Source: Planctomycetota bacterium
Lineage (GTDB): Bacteria > Planctomycetota > Planctomycetia > Pirellulales > Pirellulaceae
Assembly (NCBI GenBank): GCA_016872775.1
Contig: VGZA01000010.1
Coordinates: forward strand, 1 to 64,000
Reading direction: 5' to 3'
DNA length: 64,000 nt
Shown piece by piece: positions 54,119 through 64,000 of the stretch. Every line of letters begins with the position of its first letter. Positions within the stretch are counted from its first letter, which is position 1. The translations under genes and the position numbers were made by a program. Under the pieces are notes generated by a model. It saw only the letters and a program-made list of their open reading frames with translations. It was not told the DNA's origin and did no database searches.

Positions 54119-54134
54119 TGGCATGCCGCTTGCG
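54119..54134 (+). promoter_or_regulatory. Candidate sigma-54 (RpoN) -24/-12 promoter of the nitrate operon
   Basis: TGGCATGCCGCTTGCG matches the sigma-54 consensus TGGCACG-N4-TTGC(A/T), with GG at 54120-54121 and GC at 54132-54133 separated by exactly 10 bases. Transcription would begin about 54145, giving a leader of roughly 110 bases before ATG 54255. Sigma-54 control by NtrC-type activators is standard for nitrogen assimilation operons, so the location is meaningful. No enhancer site was identified by eye. Confidence 0.5.
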
Positions 54135-54254
54135 TAGCTTTGATCGAGTGCACATTTTCGCGGACTTGGCGGACTTGGCGGACCGCGGTTGAGCGAGCGG
54201 CGACTACAACGTGCGTTGTGCCGTGGATTGTCCTTGCTTGTTGTTCAGGTCCCC

Positions 54255-56002
54255 ATGTCCTTTGCGTTGCCTATCCTCGATTCGGCTGGTCCGGTGCGGA
54301 GCACCGACGATTCGGCCGCGCTTTTGTCACTGTTACTGCGGGAGCAGCAGGCGACCGCGGTCGAGTCTTTTTCTCGTTGGCACGATCGGGAAGCGGCGAC
54401 GAGTGGCATTGCGGCGCCGGCCTCCGAGTCGCGCTATCGCCGCCTGCTGCCGGCGGGGGCTCCGAACGCAGGGCAACAGTATGCCTTCGAAGTGGAACTG
54501 GATGGTTGTTCGGGTTGCAAGGCCTGTGTCGTCGCCTGCCACAACCTGAACGGATTGGAAGAGGACGAATTGTGGCGATCGGTGGGAATGTTGCATGGTG
54601 GCAGTTCGTCGACGCCGGTGGTTCAGCATGTTACCGCGGCTTGCCACCATTGTCTGGAGCCGGCTTGCCTTAGCGGTTGCCCGGTGGACGCCTACGAAAA
54701 GGATCCGTTGACCGGAATTGTCCATCATCTCGACGATCAGTGTATTGGTTGTCAGTACTGCATCTTGAAATGTCCGTATGATGTTCCGAAATACAGTCGC
54801 GCGAAGGGGATTGTCCGCAAATGCGACATGTGCAGCCAACGTTTGGCAGTCGGCGAGGCTCCGGCTTGCGTGCAAGCGTGTCCCAACGAGGCGATCCGGA
54901 TCACGATTGTCGATCGGCACGAATCAGCGGAAAACGCGGAAGCCAATTTGTTTCTCCCCGGGGCTCCGGAACCAGGCTACACGTTACCGACCACGATCTA
55001 CAAAACGCGCCGACCCCTGCCGGCGAACCTTCTACCCGCTGACTACTACAGCGCAGCACCGCAGCACGCGCATTGGCCGCTTGTGCTGATGTTGGTGTTG
55101 ACGCAGATGTCGGTTGGTGCATTCGCAATCGATCAGATTTTCGCCATGACGCTGGGCGCAGCCCGGGACGGCGGGGGAACGCCGGCGTCGATATTGCGAG
55201 TTATCGCGGCTTTTGTCCTCGGTTTGATCGGGATATGCGGATCGGTTTTTCACCTTGGTCGTCCCTGGCTGGCCTACCGAGCGATCCTAGGTTGGCGCAC
55301 GAGCTGGCTCAGCCGAGAGGTATTGGCTTTTGGGCTGTTCGCGGCACTCGCATCGGTCTATGCGGCCGCCACCTGGTTCAGTGGCTGGACGGATGCGAGT
55401 GATTCGCAACCGTCGATGATCGTACGGCTGCTTGGCGTGGCGGTCGTCGTCAGCGGATTAGCGGGGGTGGCTTGTTCGGTAATGATCTACGCCAGCACCC
55501 GCCGCACGTTTTGGAATCCTGCCTGCACGGGATTGAAGTTCCTGCTGAGCTGTCTGGTTCTGGGAATCCCGACGGCGATGTTGTTGAATCTGCTGTTGTC
55601 GTCGTTGTCGACAGCGGAACATTTCGCACTTACGGCGCAGTCGATCCAACGTTGGCCGAGCCTGGTGTTGTTGGCGGCGGTAACACCGAAATTGGCGCTC
55701 GAGGCAACCGCCTTCCGGTGGCTGGCCGCCAGGACCTTCACGCCCATGCGGCGGACGGCCTTACTGATGACCGGTCCTCTGGCTCGTGCGACCGGTTGGC
55801 GGTTTATTACGGGGGTAGGCGGCGGCATGCTGCTGCCGGCGCTGCTGGTGGTCCGGTCGAGCAGCAACGCGAGTTCTGCGCCGCTTCTGGTCGCGGCAGT
55901 CGTGGGGGGCATGTTGCTGCTTAGCTTCACAGGGGAATTGCTTGAGCGGTATCTGTTCTTCGCTGCGGTGGTAGCACCGAAGATGCCGGGAGCGCCCGCC
56001 GC

Positions 56003-56006
<4 letters not shown>
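54255..56006 (+). CDS. Fused ferredoxin-membrane anchor (DmsB + DmsC/NrfD-like) electron-transfer subunit
   Basis: A 583-residue fusion. After an 80-residue unstructured N-terminus, four [4Fe-4S] binding sets follow: [59 protein letters not shown]. This is the DmsB/NrfC cysteine plan. From about residue 275 come eight or so membrane spans ([39 protein letters not shown] with [11 protein letters not shown], and others), as in the quinol-oxidising DmsC anchor. No signal peptide, so the iron-sulfur half faces the cytoplasm. Its stop overlaps the nitrate reductase start (ATGA), so it is a subunit of that enzyme. ATG 54255 is preferred to a TTG at 54189. Confidence 0.88.
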
Positions 56007-58246
<2,240 letters not shown>

Positions 58247-58264
58247 CGTCGCAACGGTCGCATC

Positions 58265-61200
58265 ATGCAACAGAAATCCAGAAATTCCGAATCGCAGACG
58301 GTAGTTGTCATCGGTAACGGCATGGTCGGCCATCGCTTTTGCGAGAAGTTAACCGAATTTGACGTCGACCGCCGGTTCCGTATCGTCACGTTTTGCGAGG
58401 AACCTCGCGCGGCATACGATCGGGTTGGCTTGACATCTTTCTTCGCGCATCGCGACGCGGAAAAGCTGATGCTCGCGCGACTGGACTGGTACCGGGACCA
58501 GGGGATCGATCTGCATGTCGGGGACCGGGCTGCGCGCATCGACCGTACGTCGAAAGTCGTCGTTTCGGATCGCGGCCAGAAAGTCCCGTACGACTTTGTG
58601 GTACTGGCGACGGGCTCCTATCCATTCGTGCCGCGCATTCCGGGCGTTCAGAATCGCGGGGTGTTCGTCTACCGGACGATCGAGGATCTGGAGCGGATCA
58701 TCGCCTACGCCGCGGACGTGAAGCGTGCCGCCGTGATTGGGGGTGGGTTGCTCGGCCTGGAAGCCGCCAAAGCGGCATTCGACCTGGGCTTACAGACCCA
58801 TGTGGTCGAATTTGCGCCGCGGCTGATGCCGCGCCAGATCGACGACGCCGGTTCGAAGATCCTGGTGCGAAAGATCGAGAACCTCGGCGTAACGGTACAC
58901 CTCAACAAAGGAACCAAAGAGGTTCTTGGCGATCCCAGCGTGCGCGGCTTGCTGTTCGACGACGGCCAGCAACTGGATGTGGAAATGGTGATCATCTCCG
59001 CCGGGATTCGTCCACGCGATGAATTGGCCAGGGAGTCGGGTTTGAACCTGGGTGAACGCGGTGGCGTTGTCGTTGATCCCGACCTGCGAACATCGGACCC
59101 TGACATCTTCGCGATGGGTGAAGTGGCCCTGCACCGCGGGATGGTCTACGGCCTGGTCGCGCCTGGCTACACGATGGCGGAAATCGTGGCCAGGAACTTG
59201 GTGCAGCCGGGATCGGCCACATTTGGCGGCGCGGACATGTCGACGAAGCTCAAATTGATGGGAGTCGATGTCGCCAGCTTCGGTGACTATGAATCCCAAG
59301 CGGAGGGCACCCGGGCACTTACCTTCGAGGATCCCTTTGCGGGAGTCTACAAAAAGCTGCTGTTCCGGTCGGACGGCAAGCAGTTGCTCGGTGGGATCCT
59401 GGTGGGCGATGCGTCCGATTACGGCAACCTGTTGATGCTCTCGAAGAGCGCAGACCCGCTGCCATGCGAACCGGCGGAATTGATCGTCGGTTCAACGGCG
59501 TCCGATCGGGCCCGTCCCACGCTCAGCGCCGACACACAAGTCTGTTCCTGCAATAACGTGACCCAGGGCGCGATCTGCGCGGCAATTCAGGATCACGGGT
59601 TGACGACGGTGGCCGACGTCAAACAATGCACCCGGGCCGGAACCGGTTGCGGCGGCTGCATTCCGCTGGTCACCGGGATCCTCAACACCGCGTTAGCCGC
59701 CGCCGGGCGGAAGGTCAATACCGACCTTTGCGAGCACTTCGCCTACACGCGTCAGGAACTGTTCGACATCGTGAAGGTGCGGCAGATCAAGACCTTTGAC
59801 GCATTGCTCGCCGCTTGCGGACGAGGTCAGGGCTGCGAAATCTGCAAGCCGGCCGTGGCCTCGATCCTCGCCAGCCTCTGGAACGACAACATCCTCGACG
59901 CCCCCCACCAGACGCTGCAGGATACGAACGACCGATTCCTGGCCAACATTCAACGTGGCGGACTCTACTCGGTCGTGCCGCGAGTTCCCGGAGGTGAGAT
60001 TACTCCCGATCAATTGATCGCATTGGGCCGTATCGCGAAGAAGTACAATCTCTACACGAAGATCACGGGCGGGCAGCGGGTCGATCTGTTCGGCGCGCAG
60101 GTGCAGCAATTGCCAGAGATCTGGGAAGAGGTTGTCGCGGCCGGAATGGAGAGCGGCCACGCTTACGGCAAAGCACTGCGTACCGTCAAGAGTTGCGTCG
60201 GTTCCACCTGGTGCCGGTACGGTGTTCAAGATTCCGTCGGGTTGGCGATTCGCATCGAGAAACGGTATCGCGGTATCCGCGCGCCGCACAAGATCAAGGC
60301 TGCGGTGAGTGGATGTATCCGCGAATGCGCAGAAGCCCAGAGCAAAGATTTCGGCCTGATTGCCACCGAAAAAGGCTACAACTTGTATGTCTGCGGCAAT
60401 GGGGGATCCAAGCCCCGACACGCCGACCTGCTGGCCGCCGATCTCGACGAGGCCACGGCGATCAAGTACATCGATCGTTTTCTCATGTACTACATCCGTA
60501 CTGCCGACCGACTGACGCGCACCAGCGTCTGGCTGGAAAACATGCAGGGAGGAATCGAACATCTCCGCAATGTGATCCTTCACGACCGACTCGGGTTGTG
60601 CGAAGAACTGGAACGACAGTGCCAGCACCTGGTCGATACCTATCGCTGCGAATGGACCGAGGTGATCCGTGACCCGGAGCGGCGCCGGGCGTTCCGCCAG
60701 TTCGTCAATTCCGACGAATCGGAGATGGGGATCGAAATTGTCGACGAGCGAGGCCAGTCACGTCCCGCGGATTGGCCCGTTGATGGGCAAGGCCCTGCCG
60801 CGCGTGAGCCTGACGGCGCAGGCCGGCTCTGGCAGATATCGCCGAGCGATGAGAAGCCCGATGCGGAACTCGCCGATCCAGTAACCGCTGATCAGGAACA
60901 GGCCGGCGGCCTCGAAGATCCGCCGCGTTTCGCGCATACCGCGGACCGAGTAAAACGCCGCAACAAGCCTGTTCCACGTGAAGACGCGCGCCCCGAGTGG
61001 GTTGCGGTAGGAATGCAATCCGATTTTCCCGAGGAAGGAGGGGCGGCGATCAAGTACGGCAAGACGCAGATCGCCGTGTTCCGATTCAGTAGTCGTCGTG
61101 AATGGTACGCAACCCAGAACATGTGTCCGCACAAACGGGCGTTTGTGCTCTCACGAGGCATTATCGGCAGCCAGGCCGAAGTTCCCAAAGTCGCCTGCCC

Positions 61201-61477
61201 ACTCCACAAAAAAACGTTTTCGTTGCAGACAGGCGAGTGCCTGTCGGGTGACCCGATGTCGATCAAGGTGTTTCCGGTGAAAACGGTCGCCGATCAAGTC
61301 TACGTTCTGTTGCCACCTCGCGAACAACTGGACGCCCTGCTGGCGACCGAACTGCATTGTGTCACTACCTGTGCGTCGTTGGGCCATTCGAGCCGGCAAC
61401 TGCCGGCGACTCGAGCACCCGCGGCACCCGCTGAGACAGACACGGCTCTGCTTCCCTTGTCGGGCGGCGCGGGTTGA
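58265..61477 (+). CDS. nirB: NirB-NirD fusion: NAD(P)H nitrite reductase with C-terminal Rieske domain
   Basis: A 1070-residue cytoplasmic enzyme that reduces nitrite to ammonium. Order: FAD/NAD domain (VVVIGNGMVGHRFCEKL, AVIGGGLLGLEAAKAAFD) to about 400; BFD-like [2Fe-2S] domain CSCNNVTQ...CTRAGTGCGGC at about 425-465; a second CxxC segment GCEICKPAVAS at about 520; ferredoxin-like half VVPRVPGGEITPDQLIALGR at 560-610; siroheme-[4Fe-4S] cysteines CVGSTWC (about 643) and CIRECAE (about 684); a polar linker of some 90 residues; then a NirD-type Rieske domain with CPHKRAFVL and CPLHKKTF (about 950-985). NirB and NirD are usually separate proteins. It starts 18 bases after the nitrate reductase stop. 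Confidence 0.94.
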   Translation: MQQKSRNSESQTVVVIGNGMVGHRFCEKLTEFDVDRRFRIVTFCEEPRAAYDRVGLTSFFAHRDAEKLMLARLDWYRDQGIDLHVGDRAARIDRTSKVVVSDRGQKVPYDFVVLATGSYPFVPRIPGVQNRGVFVYRTIEDLERIIAYAADVKRAAVIGGGLLGLEAAKAAFDLGLQTHVVEFAPRLMPRQIDDAGSKILVRKIENLGVTVHLNKGTKEVLGDPSVRGLLFDDGQQLDVEMVIISAGIRPRDELARESGLNLGERGGVVVDPDLRTSDPDIFAMGEVALHRGMVYGLVAPGYTMAEIVARNLVQPGSATFGGADMSTKLKLMGVDVASFGDYESQAEGTRALTFEDPFAGVYKKLLFRSDGKQLLGGILVGDASDYGNLLMLSKSADPLPCEPAELIVGSTASDRARPTLSADTQVCSCNNVTQGAICAAIQDHGLTTVADVKQCTRAGTGCGGCIPLVTGILNTALAAAGRKVNTDLCEHFAYTRQELFDIVKVRQIKTFDALLAACGRGQGCEICKPAVASILASLWNDNILDAPHQTLQDTNDRFLANIQRGGLYSVVPRVPGGEITPDQLIALGRIAKKYNLYTKITGGQRVDLFGAQVQQLPEIWEEVVAAGMESGHAYGKALRTVKSCVGSTWCRYGVQDSVGLAIRIEKRYRGIRAPHKIKAAVSGCIRECAEAQSKDFGLIATEKGYNLYVCGNGGSKPRHADLLAADLDEATAIKYIDRFLMYYIRTADRLTRTSVWLENMQGGIEHLRNVILHDRLGLCEELERQCQHLVDTYRCEWTEVIRDPERRRAFRQFVNSDESEMGIEIVDERGQSRPADWPVDGQGPAAREPDGAGRLWQISPSDEKPDAELADPVTADQEQAGGLEDPPRFAHTADRVKRRNKPVPREDARPEWVAVGMQSDFPEEGGAAIKYGKTQIAVFRFSSRREWYATQNMCPHKRAFVLSRGIIGSQAEVPKVACPLHKKTFSLQTGECLSGDPMSIKVFPVKTVADQVYVLLPPREQLDALLATELHCVTTCASLGHSSRQLPATRAPAAPAETDTALLPLSGGAG

Positions 61478-61512
61478 ATCCAGACGAATTCCTTGCAATC
61501 TGCGAGTTCCAT

Positions 61513-62847
61513 ATGCCTGCCGATCTGAAGAACGAAGACCAATGTCGTTCGCGAGTACTTTGGCTTTCCACGCTTGCATTCACGGTACTATTCGCCGTGT
61601 GGCTGATGCTGGGAGTATTGGGCTTGAAGATCAAGGCTGACCCGCAACTAATGCTGGGAGGCTTGGCCGAGCAGTTGAGCGAGTCGGCTGCGCGGGCTGA
61701 GATCGAATCGCGATTCGAATGGCTGCTGGCCGTTTCGATCCTGGCGGGGGCGCTGCCGCGATTGAACTTCGGAATCTGGGCGGACCGATTCGGCGGTCGC
61801 AACGTAATGGTCGCGTTACTGGTCGGCTGCGCATTGCCAACCGTTTGGCTGGCGTACGCCAGCAGCTTTGGCGAACTCCTAGTCTGCGCCGCGCTGTTTG
61901 GTCTGGCGGGGAATTCTTTTTCCGTCGGTATCGCCTGGAATTCTGCCTGGTTCCCCGCGGAGCGCAAGGGCACGGCTCTGGGGATTTTTGGCGCCGGTAA
62001 CGTGGGCGCTTCAGGTAGTAAGTTGCTGATCGTACTTGCCCCAAGTTTACTCACGCTGGTTCCACCGGCGGGATTCTTCGGCGGTTGGTTGCCGGGAGGT
62101 TGGCGCATCGTTCCGTTGATCTATAGCGTCCTTCTGCTGCTGACAGCACTGGCGATCGTCGCTCTCTGTCCGCGGCGCGACCCGCGGCCAGCCGAGGAAC
62201 GATCCCTGGCGGTACTGCTTGAACCATTGAAGTTCATGCAGGTCTGGCGCTTCGGACTGTACTATGTGGTGGTGTTTGGCGCCTATGTCGCGCTGTCCGC
62301 CTGGCTGCCAAACTACTATGTGAATACGTTCGGGCTCAGTCTGGTTTCCGCTTCGCTGTTGACCGCCGTTTTTATTTTCCCGGCAAGCCTGCTGCGGCCG
62401 CTCGGCGGATGGCTGTCCGACAAATATGGCCCCCGCACCGTTACCTACGCGGTCTTTGTTGTCATGACACTGGCGACAATTCCACTTTGCTTTCCCCCCA
62501 GCTATCTCGCCATCGACGCACGAGGCTTTGCGGCACTGCTGTTCGTCGTCGCGGTCGGTATGGGAATCGGCAAGGCGAGCGTCTTCAAGTACATTCCCAA
62601 TTACTATCCTCGGGATGTAGGCGCCGTCGGCGGATTGGTTGGATTGATCGGAGGACTCGGCGGCTTCTGGCTGCCGAAGGCGTTCGGCTTCCTCGGCCGC
62701 GCCACTGGATTCCCGCAAGCCGCCTTTCTGGCAATGCTCGCCATCTCCGCCGGCAGCCTGCTCTGGCTGCACCTCACCGTCCGCGCCATCTCGCTCGCCC
62801 AGCGCCGGATGAATTTGGACAATGGGCTGCAGGTTACTACGGGATAG
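61513..62847 (+). CDS. Nitrate/nitrite transporter, NarK/NNP family (MFS)
   Basis: A 444-residue 12-helix MFS permease. RVLWLSTLAFTVLFAVWLML is helix 1. LAGALPRLNFGIWADRFGGR carries the NarK-like Arg and the loop 2-3 motif. The NNP signature is GLAGNSFSVGIAWNSAWFP, followed by GTALGIFGAGNVGASGSKLL. Further family helices follow, including WLSDKYGPRTVTYAVFVVM and VAVGMGIGKASVFKYIPNYY. It imports nitrate or exchanges nitrate/nitrite at the inner membrane. The frame opens at a TTG overlapping the nirBD stop (61474); ATG 61513 is used since the first helix follows it. It closes the operon. Confidence 0.93.
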   Translation: MPADLKNEDQCRSRVLWLSTLAFTVLFAVWLMLGVLGLKIKADPQLMLGGLAEQLSESAARAEIESRFEWLLAVSILAGALPRLNFGIWADRFGGRNVMVALLVGCALPTVWLAYASSFGELLVCAALFGLAGNSFSVGIAWNSAWFPAERKGTALGIFGAGNVGASGSKLLIVLAPSLLTLVPPAGFFGGWLPGGWRIVPLIYSVLLLLTALAIVALCPRRDPRPAEERSLAVLLEPLKFMQVWRFGLYYVVVFGAYVALSAWLPNYYVNTFGLSLVSASLLTAVFIFPASLLRPLGGWLSDKYGPRTVTYAVFVVMTLATIPLCFPPSYLAIDARGFAALLFVVAVGMGIGKASVFKYIPNYYPRDVGAVGGLVGLIGGLGGFWLPKAFGFLGRATGFPQAAFLAMLAISAGSLLWLHLTVRAISLAQRRMNLDNGLQVTTG

Positions 62848-62966
62848 GGGGGTCGGGGATCGAGTGAGGTGCGGATAGATCGCAGAAATCGCCGTGCGAA
62901 CCCCTTCTCGCGGCCCTCCGGGATTTGTCGCGATTCATGCTACAATCGCCCTCGAGGAGACATACC

Positions 62967-64000
62967 ATGCATCGCGCCGTTTCACTCGCATTCGCATCCG
63001 CCCTTTGCTTCCTTTTGATCGACTGGACCGCACGTCCCATTCGTGCCGACGAAGCGCCGCGTTTGCGGGTGATCAAAGCGGGCAGATTGTTCGATGGCGG
63101 CGGCGAGGACTATCGGGCGAATGTGGCGATCCTGATTGAGGGCGATCGGATCAAGGAACTGGTCCCGGTGGCGGAACTCGCGATTGCGCCGGAAGTGGCG
63201 GCGGGAGTGGAGGTGATCGACCTGTCGGGCGCTACCGTGCTGCCAGGGCTGATCGACTGCCACACCCATCTGTCGGGCCGAGCGGACCGCTATGACGAAA
63301 TTTACCGGTTCAAGAGCACGCCCTATTCCGGCGCATTTGCCGCCGTGGTTCATGCCCGCAAGACGCTTGACGCTGGATTCACGACGGTCCGCGATGTGGG
63401 CTCGCGGCCGTTCCTGGCGGTCGATCTGCGCGAGGCGATCGAGGAAGGGTTCATTGACGGTCCGCGTGTCGTCGCCAGCGGACCGGCGATTTCGATGACG
63501 GGTGGCCACGGCGATTTGAATCGTTTTGCGCCGCAGGTGCGCGTCGCGCTTTTTCCCAATGAGCGGGATTTCCAGATCGCGGACGGTCCGGACCAGGTAC
63601 GGCAAGTGGTGCGGGCACAGATCAAACATGGGGTCGACCTGATCAAAATCTGTGCCACGGGAGGCGTGCTCTCGCGCGGCAACTCGCCGGGCGCCGCGCA
63701 GTTCACGATCGACGAACTTCGCGCCGCGGTCGAAGAAGCCCACGCGGCCGGCCGCAAGGTGGCGGCCCATGCGCACGGCGCCCAGGGCATCAAGAATGCG
63801 CTCGTGGCCGGCGTCGACTCGATCGAACATGGCAGTTTGATTGACGAGGAAGGGATCCAGATGATGGTCCGGCAAGGGGCCTGGCTGGTGGCCGACATTT
63901 ACAACGACGATTATCTGCTTGGAAAGGCGATCGAGTTCAAACTTCCTCAGGAATCGATCGACAAGGAGCGGGAGATCGGGCAGCTGCAGCGCGACAATTT
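62967..64000 (+). CDS. Exported metal-dependent amidohydrolase (partial at right edge)
   Basis: At least 344 codons, truncated by the window end. GAGGAGA lies six bases before ATG 62967. Signal peptide AVSLAFASALCFLLIDW, then amidohydrolase-1 features: LRVIKAGRLFDGGGEDYRAN, VLPGLIDCHTHLSG (HxH), GFTTVRDVGSR, HGVDLIKICATGGVLSRGN (the Lys that is carboxylated in Xaa-Pro dipeptidase-like members), VAAHAHGAQGIKNAL and DSIEHGSLIDEE. This is the Xaa-Pro dipeptidase/prolidase-like group of amidohydrolases, frequent as secreted planctomycete proteins. It follows the nitrate transporter by 119 bases with no evident terminator. Confidence 0.93.
   Translation, partial: MHRAVSLAFASALCFLLIDWTARPIRADEAPRLRVIKAGRLFDGGGEDYRANVAILIEGDRIKELVPVAELAIAPEVAAGVEVIDLSGATVLPGLIDCHTHLSGRADRYDEIYRFKSTPYSGAFAAVVHARKTLDAGFTTVRDVGSRPFLAVDLREAIEEGFIDGPRVVASGPAISMTGGHGDLNRFAPQVRVALFPNERDFQIADGPDQVRQVVRAQIKHGVDLIKICATGGVLSRGNSPGAAQFTIDELRAAVEEAHAAGRKVAAHAHGAQGIKNALVAGVDSIEHGSLIDEEGIQMMVRQGAWLVADIYNDDYLLGKAIEFKLPQESIDKEREIGQLQRDN

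Larger units (their letters stand above)
53938..54254. other. 317-base region upstream of the nitrate operon
   Basis: It holds a hairpin at 53940-53958, the sigma-54-like element at 54119-54134, and tandem CGGACTTGG repeats (about 54163-54180) just before the operon leader. No gene is visible; alternative frames here have poor protein composition. Confidence 0.6.

Noticed and set aside
54014-54673. Alternative plus-strand frame across the nitrate operon start
   Set aside because: It overlaps the four-cluster ferredoxin domain, whose cysteine pattern fixes the correct frame.
60758-61132. Antisense frame with protein-like peptide (GLFLISGYWIGEFRIG...)
   Set aside because: It is fully contained in the NirB-NirD linker and Rieske region, has no Shine-Dalgarno, and its composition follows from the codon bias of the sense gene.

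Overview
The window reads as a chromosomal segment of a GC-rich planctomycete, most likely of the Pirellulales/Pirellulaceae type. The evidence is the gene content. There are two secreted DUF1501 proteins, one of them paired with a large PSD1-type cytochrome-c/LamG/DUF1549/DUF1553 protein. There are many Tat- or Sec-exported proteins: a PQQ-like propeller, an FG-GAP propeller, a Gfo/Idh oxidoreductase, amidohydrolases, a DUF1570 protein and an M16 peptidase. Small zinc-ribbon membrane proteins, TPR proteins and many palindromic intergenic repeats complete the picture. No rRNA, tRNA, CRISPR array, prophage or intact insertion sequence was seen. The assignment comes from recognised families only; no database search was run.

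Layout. 1-10 kb: end of an unknown gene, then a DUF885 peptidase, an M19 dipeptidase, an RlmI-like methyltransferase, an enolase-superfamily enzyme, an ABC-F ATPase, an M81 (MlrC-like) metallopeptidase and a TPR fragment. 10-17 kb: mostly exported proteins (PQQ-like, DUF1501, a Tat-exported protein of unknown function, FG-GAP). 17-21 kb: a degraded stretch holding a truncated haemoglobin, a transglutaminase-like gene broken by a stop codon, a translationally coupled amidohydrolase pair and remnants of a Tat-exported protein and a VOC/glyoxalase gene. 21-29 kb: DUF1501 + PSD1 operon and an M16 peptidase. 29-36 kb: lpd, rpsD, a metallo-beta-lactamase nuclease, a HEAT-like secreted protein and groES-groEL. 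36-46 kb: zinc-ribbon membrane protein, proA, a solitary fliM, cysH with an Rrf2 regulator, a beta-CASP nuclease, two tandem purine nucleoside phosphorylases, a Gfo/Idh oxidoreductase and rsmG. 46-54 kb: a DUF1570 protein, a secreted protein plus a parvulin foldase, fumC, a TPR protein and a lipid kinase.

54-63 kb is the most coherent functional unit: an assimilatory nitrate operon on the + strand. In order it encodes a ferredoxin-membrane-anchor fusion (DmsB + DmsC/NrfD-like), a cytoplasmic molybdopterin nitrate reductase, a NirB-NirD fusion siroheme nitrite reductase and a NarK/NNP-type transporter. The gene junctions are tight. A sequence matching the sigma-54 -24/-12 consensus lies about 120 bases upstream of the first start codon. 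The arrangement suggests nitrate reduction fed from the quinol pool through a DMSO-reductase-type electron module rather than from NAD(P)H or soluble ferredoxin. This is the best candidate here for an incompletely described system. The window ends inside an exported amidohydrolase.

Other notable points are the two adjacent PNP paralogues that differ at the base-specificity residue, the GTGA-coupled cysH-rrf2 pair with a palindrome upstream, a long perfect hairpin repeat near 13.8 kb, and a family of dispersed GTAGGACGGGTC palindromes.
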